Below are positions 46,166 to 57,281 of a stretch of DNA of 64,000 nt, in pieces (position 1 is the stretch's first letter; every line of letters starts with the position of its first letter). Made by a program: the position numbers and the translations under genes. Source of the stretch: Histoplasma ohiense (taxonomy: Eukaryota > Ascomycota > Eurotiomycetes > Onygenales > Ajellomycetaceae); NCBI GenBank assembly GCA_017607445.1, contig JAEVHH010000005.1, positions 248,001-312,000 on the forward strand, given 5' to 3'. The notes beneath the pieces were generated by a model. That model was not told the DNA's origin. It made no database searches and was given only the letters and a program-made list of their open reading frames with translations.

Positions 46166-47092
46166 TTGAATACTGGGCAATCGGATTCTCACAAGTATAT
46201 AAATTTGCCTACCAAGCTCAGAAACAGGTCTCAAGATACTGACCCCTTTGCAGTGGCCACACTAGAGCGTTGGGCATACGAACGATCGAACGGTTCTACC
46301 GAAAGTCTTTTGGCGTTGTCTTACTCGCCTACCACGCCGGCGTTCGTTTCAACGGGAAGCTCATTCCGAAGCGAAAGAGCATATGCAAACTCCCAGCGGA
46401 GTTCCATGATTGTCGAAAACATCGAAGATACCTATAGTGAATCGTCATCCTCCATAATGTCTCCACCGAGTACAGTACCAACACTCTCTCGGTTTTCGTT
46501 GTCGACAGCATCCAATTCCCTCTCTGGATCCATTGACACAAATACCGCAGCCAAGCTACCTCCTCGATATGCTCTTGAGGAGGATACAGATGGAAACCTC
46601 ACTGCCCCTCCCGAAACGAGCAGTACAGGAATTGGCCATTACTGTTTCTTCCACATATTGGATTGTAATGAACGTTTCTCTGATCTTGAAGAGTGGAAGA
46701 CGCACGTGTTGAGCCACTTCCGCTTGGGCCCATTGCCGGCCACTGCCCAGTGCCCAGCATGCCCATACCGGATATCGGACTCACACCACGGTGTCGCCTG
46801 GCGAAGAATGCTAACACATCTAGCAGATCAACATCTAAAGCAAGGATATCCCATTCAAAACACTTGCCCAGACTTTGAGACCATGAGACATCTATATTGC
46901 TCCCACATCATCACTCGTGAACAACTGCGGCTTCTACAGCTTCCTGCAGCTCCACATCGGCCGGGTTATTCCCCGAGTCTGGATTCGGTAAGGGCCAGGA
47001 TCGGCTCCTCGGACGACCCATGTGTCGTTTACATGAACCGGCACCGTGAGCGAAGGATGAGAGAACGGTCTCGTAAAATCAGTGTTGCTTGA
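46166..47092 (+). CDS. C2H2-like zinc-binding protein of unknown function, start unresolved
   Basis: An open frame of about 309 codons. Two zinc-binding blocks are visible (numbering from the codon at 46166). The first is C160, C167, H180, H184; the second is C196, C199, H218, H223, both in a C2H2 arrangement with atypical spacing. The N-terminal 150 residues are Ser/Thr-rich and disordered-looking, with LERWAYER and LLALSYSPTTPAF. The frame has no ATG before codon 81, and the codon at 46166 is TTG. The sequence tttaag just upstream could be an intron acceptor, so a short first exon probably lies in 45800-46150. The basic C-terminal tail suggests a nuclear protein, possibly DNA- or RNA-binding. 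Function unknown. Confidence 0.65.
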   Translation: MNTGQSDSHKYINLPTKLRNRSQDTDPFAVATLERWAYERSNGSTESLLALSYSPTTPAFVSTGSSFRSERAYANSQRSSMIVENIEDTYSESSSSIMSPPSTVPTLSRFSLSTASNSLSGSIDTNTAAKLPPRYALEEDTDGNLTAPPETSSTGIGHYCFFHILDCNERFSDLEEWKTHVLSHFRLGPLPATAQCPACPYRISDSHHGVAWRRMLTHLADQHLKQGYPIQNTCPDFETMRHLYCSHIITREQLRLLQLPAAPHRPGYSPSLDSVRARIGSSDDPCVVYMNRHRERRMRERSRKISVA

Positions 47093-48105
47093 ACTCTTTT
47101 CAACTGTTGGATTTTGCTCGCCCCGTGTCTGTCATCATTATGTCAAGTGAACATGTTATTACCCTTGCTCTTTCTTCAGTGCCACGGAGTTTAGGGGGCA
47201 TCGGTGTTGCCTTGTCACGTGGTGGCATGCAAGAGGCCAGAGGCAGATGAGCCTGTTAGCGGAAGGACTTTAAAATAGAAGATCAGAGTAAGTCATTCTA
47301 TTTCTCGGGTTTTTCTCTAACTAACATTCCTGGTTTTTGCGCGCTAGACGATTTATTGAAGAAACATGTCACTGAAGAAAAAGCCCTTCACAAACAATCC
47401 AAGGGCAATCAATTGTGGAAGCCGTCGAAGTTAGGATCAAACCCCCCAAGATGAGATCAATGTCTATGGCTAAACGACGAAGAGTAACGACCCTTAAGTA
47501 TGATGGTACCTAAGCGTGAGGGATAAGGGATTGGACTATTTGTAGAGCCATGTTTCATTTGGAACCATGCGTTCGTTGCACATTCTTCTTTTCAGTTTTG
47601 AGATACCCAATAATTTCACACAAATTCTTGTCCTCATATTTTGTTGAGATACCTTCTCTTAGCTAGATAGTTGACATACCGCAATGATTGAACAAACTAT
47701 CTACTTAATTGATTCTGTAATACCACCAGATAGAGGAGCCACTATGCCTGAACAGGAAGGATTCGGCAAACAGAGCAAACACCGTATCAATCCCCTCTGG
47801 CTCAAAAAGTATTTCAACCTCGACAAGCAAGCCCAAGACGGACAGCAGCGTCATCAATCTAGACCAGAATCTGACAATCTTACTGCTAAGTGGGAAGCGA
47901 GATACGTCTATGCCGAAATTTGGAATAGGTCCTTATCTTCTGACTAGCTCAGCTCTACTTCGCGGCTCCCGACCAACCAGCATGCCTATACTATCTCGCT
48001 CGTTGTCCTGATATCCTACCCACCTATCCACCCACCAATACGTTCCTCCTCTCCTTTAATCCCTCTAGCACTGCATTTCCGCAAATTACAGCCATCCAGT
48101 GCGGC
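47093..48105. other. Intergenic region upstream of LSM1
   Basis: Contains an 87-codon frame at 47684-47947 without recognisable features, not called as a gene. The last 150 bases are C/T-rich and lead to the LSM1 start. Confidence 0.45.
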
Positions 48106-49084
48106 ATGGAGGACCTCTCCCTTCACGACCACAACAACGGCCAAGGCGGACGACGCGGAGCGCCCCCGCCCCCGCTCCCGCATGGCCACCGAGGCTACCC
48201 TCAGCAGCCCAACCCCCCTACTCACTCCGGCTTCCCACGCCACCACCAACAAGCTCCACCAACAGCTCCTCCTCCTGCCCCAGGGCAAGAGCCTTCACCC
48301 ACCCCAATGATGCCCCCGCCCCTGGCTCAACTGCCCCCGCAAATGTTCACGACGGCAGCGCAACTCCTGGACCTGACTGATAGTGAGCAGCGCCCTCCCT
48401 TCATCTTGTGCGGCCAGCGCTGGAATAAAATCGCATTGAACTCCCAATTTCGCCAGAGCATGGGAATTCGGTATATATATATATATATATATATACACAG
48501 AAATATATACACAGAAAAAGACTGACCAAAACCCCCGCCGCGTCTTTCGGTGGACTGCGTTTTATTCAGAAAAACTCGTTCTTGTTCTCCGCGACGGGCG
48601 CAAGTTGATTGGTGTGCTACGCAGCTGGGATCAGTTCGGTTAGTCGCTCTCGTTAACTCATATATATTGACACATGAGTTATGACCGTCTTGTTTCTAAT
48701 GGTTCCATCTCCTCTAGCCAACCTTGTCCTCCAAGGGACCGTCGAGCGACTATATGCCGGAAACCTTTTTGCAGATATACAACGAGGAATCTATTTAGTG
48801 CGGGGAGAGAACGTTCTCTTACTAGGAGAAGTTGTACGTTGCGATCCGCTCGACAGAGCTCCCAGTATTCCACAGGCATTTTACTGACTGCCTCTATGGG
48901 GCAAATTCAGGATCTAGATAAGGAGGACGATATCCCCACAGGTTACCGCGAGGCACCCTTTGAAGAAGTCTTTGCATTGAAAAAGCAAGAAGATAACGAA
49001 CGAAAGAAACGCAACAAACGCAGCAGTGCCAAACTACAAACCCTTGGCTTTGAGGCTGAGCACAGCGGAGAGGTTTTGTTTTAA
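48106..49084 (+). CDS. LSM1: Sm-like protein Lsm1, 211 aa
   Basis: Four exons: 48106-48382, 48570-48638, 48718-48833 and 48911-49084, all in phase. The N-terminal 90 residues are Pro/His/Gln-rich. The Sm fold starts at the first junction (KKLVLVLRDGRKLIGVLRSW, then DQF), with Sm2 in IYLVRGENVLLLGEV followed by DLDKEDD, which is diagnostic of Lsm1. The helical tail ends in LGFEAEHSGEVLF. Lsm1 caps the Lsm1-7 ring that binds oligoadenylated mRNA 3' ends and promotes decapping in cytoplasmic P-bodies. The first intron (187 bp) holds a (TA)n run at about 48471-48495. Confidence 0.93.
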
Positions 49085-50023
49085 ATGTTCATGCTGATAT
49101 CTCTTCTTGTTTGTTTCATCAGTTTAAACATCTTTTTTTTTTTTTTTTTTCAACGTTATCAGCGGCGGTGACTTTATTGGCTTCCCACCCGGGTGACGTC
49201 GGCAGTTGTTTTCGTGGCACAACATTTATCAAGTGTCACACATGAAAGCCTCGATTATTTATTAAAAAGAGGTCATGGAGCAAGACCTCACGCTCTATTA
49301 TTGTTATTGCTTTGCTTTCATCAAACTTTACTTTTGTTGGGTTCTATGGTATTTTCCCTGGAACCTGTATACACCGTTACGATATTCTATTACTCTACTG
49401 AATTCGACCAATCAGTGTTGGGGTCCGGTTGGTCAGCCATGAAAGGGACGACCGAAATATAAAAACAGACGGAGAGTTGGAAGGGGGAAAGAATGGATGA
49501 TGGGTGGACACCGCCAGGCGTTGCAGAATATTGTGAAATGCTTCCGGCCTGCGCGCGAGTATGGGAAGAGAGTATAAAGGATCATGATGGATTAGCGACC
49601 TTTGGCGCTACCTTCGACATAGATAGAAATTTAACATGGTTGAGAGCGATTCTCCAGGCTTTCCGAGCTCTGAGGGCCCCCTTAATTGGTTCCGCACATG
49701 TAAGTTACGGTGATGAATATAATATCAAGTTGAAGAGAAAAGAATACTTCGAAGAGAACATGTCCAAGTTTATCCCAGCATCGCCGAATCCCATGCAGAA
49801 TACCCTGTTGATGTGTTGTTGTGTCTCCGATTCCGCCCCACACAATCTGCTATCGATAAAAAAAAAAAAAAATATCCAACCACCAAAAAAGTCGAACTTA
49901 AAAATTTCACCGCCTGAAATATTTCTTTGATTTATTCCGACACCTCCCACTCAACCACCAGGAGGTTGACAGCACCTGTTGCACCAGTGCTTTCCCTCTG
50001 GGCTAAGGATACACTTTTGCATT
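49085..50023. other. Intergenic region between LSM1 and RRP12
   Basis: Holds the 3' UTR of LSM1 with a T18-type run near 49132-49150, and the promoter of RRP12. Frames at 49193-49462 and 49493-49930 lack domains; the second ends in a poly-A-derived lysine run. They are not called. Confidence 0.5.
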
Positions 50024-53000
50024 ATGGCCTCGCTTCAGGAAAAGCTCAACAAGATCAAATCGCCCAAGCTGCAAAACCAGCACCATGTGAGCAACCGCAC
50101 AACTAAACTACCCAGGAACACATGCAATCGAAGGAGAACTGGAAGCTAATTGACATCATAAAAAATAATCAACATTATACAGACTTCAGTGGTCCTCTCA
50201 GCCGTCGAAGATACACTCCGCGACCAACATGCTGACTTCACCGCAACCGCATACTTCGCCGCCCTCCTCGCCCTCCTCGGCCAGGCCGTATCCTCAACGG
50301 AAGGCATCGTAAACAAGGAGCTCGCAACTTCTATAGTCTACCTCCTCGACACAGTCGCCCCTTTCGTCCCCACCGCTCTTCTCGTCTCCAAGTTCTCCCA
50401 GATCCTCACCAGCCTTGCGCCCGCCCTCACACTCCCTGAAGCCGAAGCCCCACTGCTAAAGTCGTCCGTGGGATGTCTGCAGTCGCTACTGGTCGCCCAG
50501 GATGCGGCCGCATGGGCTCTACCATACACACAGATAGGCCCGCGCAGAGCTATGGCTGGCCTAATGACACTGGCGGTAGACCACAGACCCAAGGTGCGGA
50601 AGCGGGTGCACGATGCCTTAGTACATGTGTTAAGGAATCCCCCACCAAGCCCGTCGTTGGACCATCCCGCGGCGGATATGTGTGCGGAGACAGCGCTGCA
50701 TACGCTGGGCGAGAGTGTCGCCGCGGCGGCGAAGGCGAAAAAGGGCCGACAGGGCCAGCAGCAGACAAGCCAGCATGAGCCAATGGTCATCCATGCCGTG
50801 CACTTGGTGAAGACCATTGCAACCGCTTCGGGCGGGTGGCCGACAAAGAAGATCGAGCCGTTGTGCGAGCTATTGATGAACGTGTCGAAATCGTCCAACG
50901 AGTACCTGACCATGGCTGCATTTGAGGTCTTCGAGATTATATTCGAAGGCATGGCGGATGACTTCTCGTCGTCCAAACTACCACGGCTTATGGAGGCAAT
51001 TTCGGAATTGAAACCTGCACAGAATGATTTGCAATTGCTGCCCCCGTGGATTGCGGTGCTTTCCAGGGGTTACGACGTATCAGCGCAGGTGAACCCCGAG
51101 GAGACGTTTGAGAATCTCCCCCATCTTTTTGACCTCATCTCGCCCTTCCTTGCGTCGTCGTCTCGGAATATTAGGGTGTCGGCCTCTGAGTGTCTCATCT
51201 CATTTCTAGTCAATTGCATTCCGGACTCAGTCATCCTCGAACCCTCGGTATATGATGAAAAGGTGTTTGAGAAACTGGCCAAAATATGCATTGGACTACT
51301 CTCCATCAAGTACCAGGCTGCATGGATGGAGGTATTCAACGTGCTCGCCGCAATTTTCGATGCATTGAAGTGGAGGGCATTCCCTGTTCTGACTGACATT
51401 GTCCGGATAATCGGGGAGCTACGGGGGAATGAATCGTTCGCCAACAAGAAACAAGCTGACCAAGTTCTCGGGTCTGCAATTGCGGCCATGGGTCCAGAGG
51501 CAGTATTGGAGATATTACCGCTGAATATCGCGCATCAAACCGCCGGCCAACCAGGCCGAGTCTGGCTTCTGCCCATCCTCAGGGACCATGTGTCAAACAC
51601 GCGCCTATCGTTTTTCCGATCTGAATTCGTGCCACTCAGCGAGGCGCTGTTCGAGCGCGTTCTCGAGTACGGCAACGCTGAGAAAACGGTCGAAGTGAAA
51701 ATCTTCGAGACCCTCGTCCAGCAGACCTGGGCGATTTTGCCGGGATTCTGCGAACTGCCACTAGATCTTACAGAGTCCTTTGATCAAGGCTTTGCCGAGT
51801 TGCTTTCAAATGTACTGTACAAGCAAACAGAGCTACGTGTGGATGTGTGCAAAGCGTTACAGAACCTTGTGGAATCAAACCAAGCGATTACCTCGTTGGA
51901 TACCGAGCAGGACGACCTGATCCTTCAGCGACGGATTGCGAAGGCAGATGCGATGAAAAATATTGCCCATCTCGCTAGCTTTTCTAGTAATATCCTGGCT
52001 GTGCTGTTCAATGTCTACAGCCAGACACTTCCTCAGTTCAGGGGCTTCCTGCTTCGATGCATCAATGCATATTTAAGCATTACAGGTGAACGGGTATGTA
52101 TCTATGTATATATACAGAGTACATATCGCCACTGTTACTACTAATGGCGCTAATGAAATTATCCTAGGAACTAATTGAAACCTTCACACGCGTCACTACG
52201 ATGCTCGAGGGCACCCTTACCGAACCAGAACCCGCAGAGCAGAAGCAACCGAAAGGGCCCGGCGACAAAATGCCCCCAACCTCTCACACTCTAATGGATC
52301 TCGTGGTCACGATATCGATATATCTGCCACGATCAAGTTTCGCCACTCTATTCTCGCTAGCCGCTGCCGTTCTCCAGAAAAAGTCCTCCGACACCCAGTT
52401 AATCAAGAAAGCATACAAGCTCATTCCGCGCCTCGCCACAACCGAGAACGGCGCCGCGTCGCTCCGCGAGCGTAGCCCCGAACTGCAATCTCTCATCCTC
52501 GCAACAGCAGACCAAACCCCCGCTCCGGCCCGCCGTGACCGGCTGCTCGCGATCCATGAAATAGTCAGCTACCTCCCAACCTCAGATCTACATTTCATCC
52601 CCTCAGTGCTGCCCGAAGTGGTGCTAGGATGCAAGGAGAGTAACGAAAAGGCGCGCACGGCCGCATTCTCCTTGCTCATCCACCTCGCCCAGCGCACCAT
52701 AGACCCGGACCTCAACCCGGTTGGCACAGTGATCCGCAACTCGCTCGTGCCACACATGCCAGATACAGCCCCAGACGCCCCTGCCACGATCGAAGAGTTC
52801 TTCACCATGGTCTCCGCCGGTCTCGCAGGTAGTTCCCCACACATGGTCGCCGCCTCAGTAACCGCATTGTCCAGGCTCCTCTTCGAATTCCACTCGAAGC
52901 TACCCCCAGCTATGCTGTCCGATCTCGTGCAGACCATCGATATCTTCCTGACAAGTAACAATCGCGAGATCGTCCGGAGCGTGCTGGGCTTCGTCAAAGT

Positions 53001-54204
53001 TGCTGTCGTCACCTTACCGGAAGACATGCTCCGGCCACGTCTCGACTCGCTCGTCCCTAACCTCCTGGTCTGGAGCAAGGAGCACAAGGGCCGCCTGAAG
53101 AGTAAGGTAAAGGGGATCCTGGAGCGGCTAATCCGGCGCTTCGGCTCGCCGCTCCTCGAGGGGTTAGTCGGCGAAACCGATCGGAAATTCGTCATCGCGA
53201 TCCGCAAAGAGCGCGAGCGGCGCAAGCGCAAGAAGACGCAGGCCAAGGGAGGCGAGGGCGGGGACGGAGAAGGAGAAGGAGAAGGAGAAGGAGACGAGCG
53301 AGGCGGAGACGCCGGCAGCGCGCGGAAAGGCGCAACGACGACACCCGGCCACCGCGACCACCAACCACCGCGAGGCGGCGAGAAGTCCTTCAGCAACGAA
53401 TTCGACAAAGCCGTCTACGGCTCCGACATGTCGGAGTCGGACTCGGCCTTCGCGACGACAGACTCCGACGATGCGAGCGAAATTGATGTCGACGAGCAGG
53501 GCAACATGCACGTCTCATCCCATAAATCCAGCGCTGCTAGCCGCAAGCAGCAGCAGCAGCAACAACAACGAGGCGGAGGAGGACGACACAAACCCAGCCG
53601 ATCAGGCCCACAATCGCAAACGCAGTACATCCGCGAGCTCTCGCCGGAATCAAACCCGCTCGATCTCCTCGCGCCGGATGCGCTCGCGAGCATCTCGACG
53701 ACGAAGCCATCCGTGCGCTTCCTGGCGACAAAGACGCGGAAGCGAGCTGCACGCGTCAATGCGGATGGGAAGTTGCTGTTGGGGTTGAACGAGGACGGTG
53801 ATGGGGATGGGGATGGGGATGTTGGTATGGCTGGCGGCGGCGAAAGAGCTGGCGCTGGAGAAACTGAGGGTGCCGATGGAGTCAACGCCTATTTGTCTGC
53901 GGTTAGTGGGCCGGATGCTGTGCGGAGGGGTCAGCGGGGCCGACTGAAGGTGAGCCAGGGGCGGCGCAGGGGCGGGGATGAGATGGATATTGATGATGAC
54001 GATGGCGGGGTGGAGGTTGCGAAGGCGATTGGGAAGGAGATGAAGGGGGGTTGGGGTGGGAGTGGGAGGAGGGGCTTAGGGGTTGAGAAAGTCAGGGGTG
54101 AGAGTGGGAGGGTTGAGAAGAGAGGGTCAGGGAGAGGGGGACGGTTTAGCGGCGGTGGAGGGAGGGGCGGGAGAGGGCGAGGCCGAGGCCGAGGCCATAG
54201 ATAG
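50024..54204 (+). CDS. RRP12: Ribosome biogenesis protein Rrp12, 1336 aa
   Basis: Three exons: 50024-50086, 50183-52093 and 52168-54204. Introns are 96 and 74 bp, with joins in phase. The body is a long series of HEAT-like helical repeats (residues about 30-1000). The N-terminus MASLQEKLNKI followed by KSPKLQNQ is as in the family, and the Rrp12/NUC173 region lies in the first half. The C-terminal 300 residues are low complexity: a GEGEGEGEG stretch, a Gln run and a Gly/Arg-rich RGG tail. Rrp12 binds pre-ribosomes in the nucleolus and helps export both subunits and process 18S and 25S precursors. Long antisense frames over the C-terminal part are shadows of the biased composition. Confidence 0.9.
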
Positions 54205-54936
54205 AAAGCGTTTTTCGAACATTCCAAAGGGTTGAAATGAATGAGGTAATGGACTCATGGTATTCTCTGCTTTCTTTTGGTCTGTCGTCTAAGAAGAGAG
54301 AAACGGACGGTCATGGAACAGAGGTGGATGTAGATTGATTAAATTATGTACGCTCGGTGTTCCTCCCTGCCTTTTTGCTTGGTTTACTTTTTTTTTTTTT
54401 TTTTTAACTTTCGTTTCTGAATCTCAATTTGATAAACAAAAATCCCCCCCCGGCGGGCACAATGATATATCCGCCACCGAATAGACTGGCTCTACTCATG
54501 TCCTTTCACTGGTGGTCACAAAATTTAAGTTCCACAACTTCAATTCAAGGAAAGGAACAAAGGGGAGAAATGCCGTAAAGAAAATTGAGCATGTCTAGTG
54601 GATTGACCAGAAATGTAGAACAATATCAGTAAGTGTACGAACTATCCGGTATATAGGGGATATCTGGTAATATATATGAGGTATAGAATATATAGCCAGC
54701 AAGAGCATCGCAAGTAAAAGTAAAAAGAGCAAAGCACCCAACAGGTAGATTAATCAATATAAGACCCGTCCGTACGAGCAAACAAAACTCCCCAGTACTC
54801 AAGCCATCCAAAACCAAAACCAACACCCACCCAAGCCCAAAGAGATATTATGGAGACGCCCACAAAAGAAGAAGAAGAAAAGGGCAAAAAATAAATAAAT
54901 AAATAAATAAAAACCCCTTTCAGGAACGATCCCAAC
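54205..54936. other. Intergenic region between convergent genes
   Basis: Holds two 3' UTRs. A T-run lies at about 54389-54405 and an AAAT tetramer run at about 54890-54911. No gene is supported. Confidence 0.6.
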
Positions 54937-56781
54937 TCAACCAAATTCTGCCCTCTTCTCCCTGTCTCTCTCCCTCACCTTCACTCTTTTTCCCTTCTTG
55001 CCCCTCCTCCGCGCCCAACAAAGCCACATCCACCACCAATTCCTGACCCCCAACATCGCGACACGGCCATCATCCCTCCTCTCAGTCCCATCCGGGTTCC
55101 CGACGATCATGGCGAAGATCCAGAACGCTGCGGCGATCCAGGCGGCGAGGAGGAGGGAGGGGATGAGGGCCGGAGAGAGGAGGAGGATGAGAAGGAGGAT
55201 GAGGGGCGAGTGGGTGGTGGAGGGGCAGGGGGGGGTGGATGTTTTGGGTGGTAACGAGGGCCTTCGGTGAGTTGAAGATTGGGATTGGGAGGGAGCGGGG
55301 GAGTGAGGGGAAGAGTGAGAAGGGGACTGAGGAGTAATAGGTGTTCTGGTCGAAGTCGTGGTGGTAGTGGTCGTGGTAGTGGTCGTGGTAGTATTCGTGG
55401 TAGTCGTGGTAGGCTTCTCCTGCTGATAATGTATTGCATCATACGGATGCGACGACTCAGCGTCATAATGACCCCCGAGTGCCCTCCCTTTCCTATAACA
55501 CCTCGGGCGATGCCGTCTATTATTATTATTATTCTTATTATTATCATCAATGCTATAATGATTCCATCCCGATGACTGTGTTGGTCGCGGCTGTGGGGCC
55601 ACGAGGCGCTGGTGTGCGCGTAACAGAGGTAGGAGGAGGGAGCATGTCTGTGTGGACAGCGAGGATTTGAAGAAAGGGGATGGGATACAGAGGCGGAGCG
55701 GGAGCGCGAGGAGAAGGAGGAGGAGGACGGCGAGGGTGTAGAGAGCTGCGACGAGGGTGAAGGGCGGCACGAGGAATGAGAGGCGGAGCTGCGTGTAGAT
55801 AATGGTTAGTTACATATTCCATATATGAGATATTAGAAATGATCTCGTTGCTAGAACATTCTGAATCAATCTAATTGTTCTCATGTTCCTCAATTCTTTC
55901 AATTCTTTCAATGGTTTCAATTCCCGTGGCGGATGGGATGCTTTGCTGGTGGGCGTCTCTGAACCTTCAGAATAGAGGGGAGAGAACCAAGTTTCGTCCA
56001 CCTTTCACAATAGACTTCCAGGAACGAAATTCTTCAAGTCACCCAGATAATTTAAAAAGGGAAAAGGAAAACAAACACAAAAACAAAAGAGCAGCTATCT
56101 CACCAGTATAAAAAAGGCATTCTCCATTTCCGTCGACCTAACTACCTCCAACCCATCCTCATTCTGATTCTGATCCTCATCTTCCCCAATCGCATCACCA
56201 TCCTCTCCTTCTTCTTCTTCTGCTACTGCTGCTGCTGCTGCTGCTTCTTCTTCTTCATCATCATTCACCTCCATCCGCTGCGACCGCGGACTCGAATGGC
56301 CCGACACCAATACATCATGGTTGCTGTGATAGTGGATGCGACAGGCTTCACTTCTTGTCGGAATTTGGGGTGCAGGAGCATGAGTCCGATCCGGCGTTGA
56401 CGAAGGCCGTGGGAGGACAACTTGCTCAAGGCCATGAAGTTGCAAGGGGTGGTGGTTGTAATACGTCTGGTCCGTTATCGATTGCGGGGAGAGGTATGGT
56501 GGAATGCGGCCAGTACTGGGAGGTTCTGAGGATTGGGGTGGTATCTGAGGGGGATGGACGATGTGATGGGGATTAGAGGCGCCGAAAGAGCGGGGGTTGC
56601 AGGGAGCATCGTTTCGAGAGTACGAATGCGGAGAAGGGCTATTTGAGGACAAAGGCTGCTGGGGGGAGTAGAGGCGGCTGTCGTGGTCGTCGTGGTGGCG
56701 GTAGGAGGAGGAGGAGGAGGAGGAGGAAGGGGAGGGATGCGAGGACGAGAGGTTCAGAGGAGGAGAGGATGAAGACAGCAT
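54937..56781 (-). CDS. Low-complexity membrane protein of unknown function, 509 aa
   Basis: Two exons on the minus strand: 56781-56104 and 55788-54937, with a 315-bp intron (GTGAGA...GCAG) that keeps the frame. Exon 1 is hydrophilic: Ser/Pro/His-rich, then an acidic block with poly-Glu and poly-Ala. A first membrane span (VAALYTLAVLLLLLLALPL) opens exon 2. A poly-Thr tract and Asn run separate it from a second hydrophobic block (LILLLILLLSPALIPSLLLA, then AWIAAAFWIFAMIVG). The tail is very basic. No domain is recognised. The simple-sequence tracts are encoded by unstable trinucleotide repeats (for example ATT/GTT-type arrays at 55360-55420 and 55517-55550). It is probably real because the splice junction restores a hydrophobic helix. 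Confidence 0.6.
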
Positions 56782-57199
56782 GGTCGAACGGAACGGCTTG
56801 CGGTGTTACTATATAATATAGCTATCTATAACTAACTACTAACCGGCGGACTAGCAGCGGGAGGGCCAGGAGCAGGGTCTGCAGGCAAGGCATCGACCAC
56901 GACGACACGAGGTATGGATATCCATGGACGAGAGACGAAGGGGCGGAAGAGGCAGCGATATTATTGGAGGGGAGGTAGGTAGGACGAATAAGACGGGGGT
57001 GGAGGAAGAGAAGAGAAGAGAGGAGCGGAGAGGAGAGGAGAGGAGAGGAAGAAGACCATGAACAGGAGGAGAGAATAAAAGAGATCCTCCTATGAGATAT
57101 ATATCTCTCTTTGTGTGTATTATCGCAGGTGCCTCAACCTGGGAGATCGTAAACAGCGCGCACTGTGGGCGGGACATTGCCCAGCGGGAAGCCCAGCAC

Positions 57200-57281
57200 A
57201 CCCAAGATGGCCCAAGATGGCCCAAGGTTGGCCCAAGATGGCCCAAGGATGGCCCAAGGTTGGCCCAAGGTTGGCCCAGGA
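57200..57281. repeat. Minisatellite of GGCCCAAG(A/G)T units
   Basis: About seven units of 10-11 bp: GGCCCAAGAT, GGCCCAAGGTT and variants, head to tail. The two unit types alternate irregularly, typical of replication slippage. Confidence 0.85.

Noticed and set aside
47684..47947. 87-codon frame upstream of LSM1
   Set aside because: No recognised feature; could be a leader frame but nothing supports it.
49193..49930. Two frames between LSM1 and RRP12
   Set aside because: No domain; the second owes its end to a poly-A run.
52569..53885. Long antisense frames over the RRP12 3' half
   Set aside because: Shadows of Arg/Gly/Asp-biased codons in the real gene.
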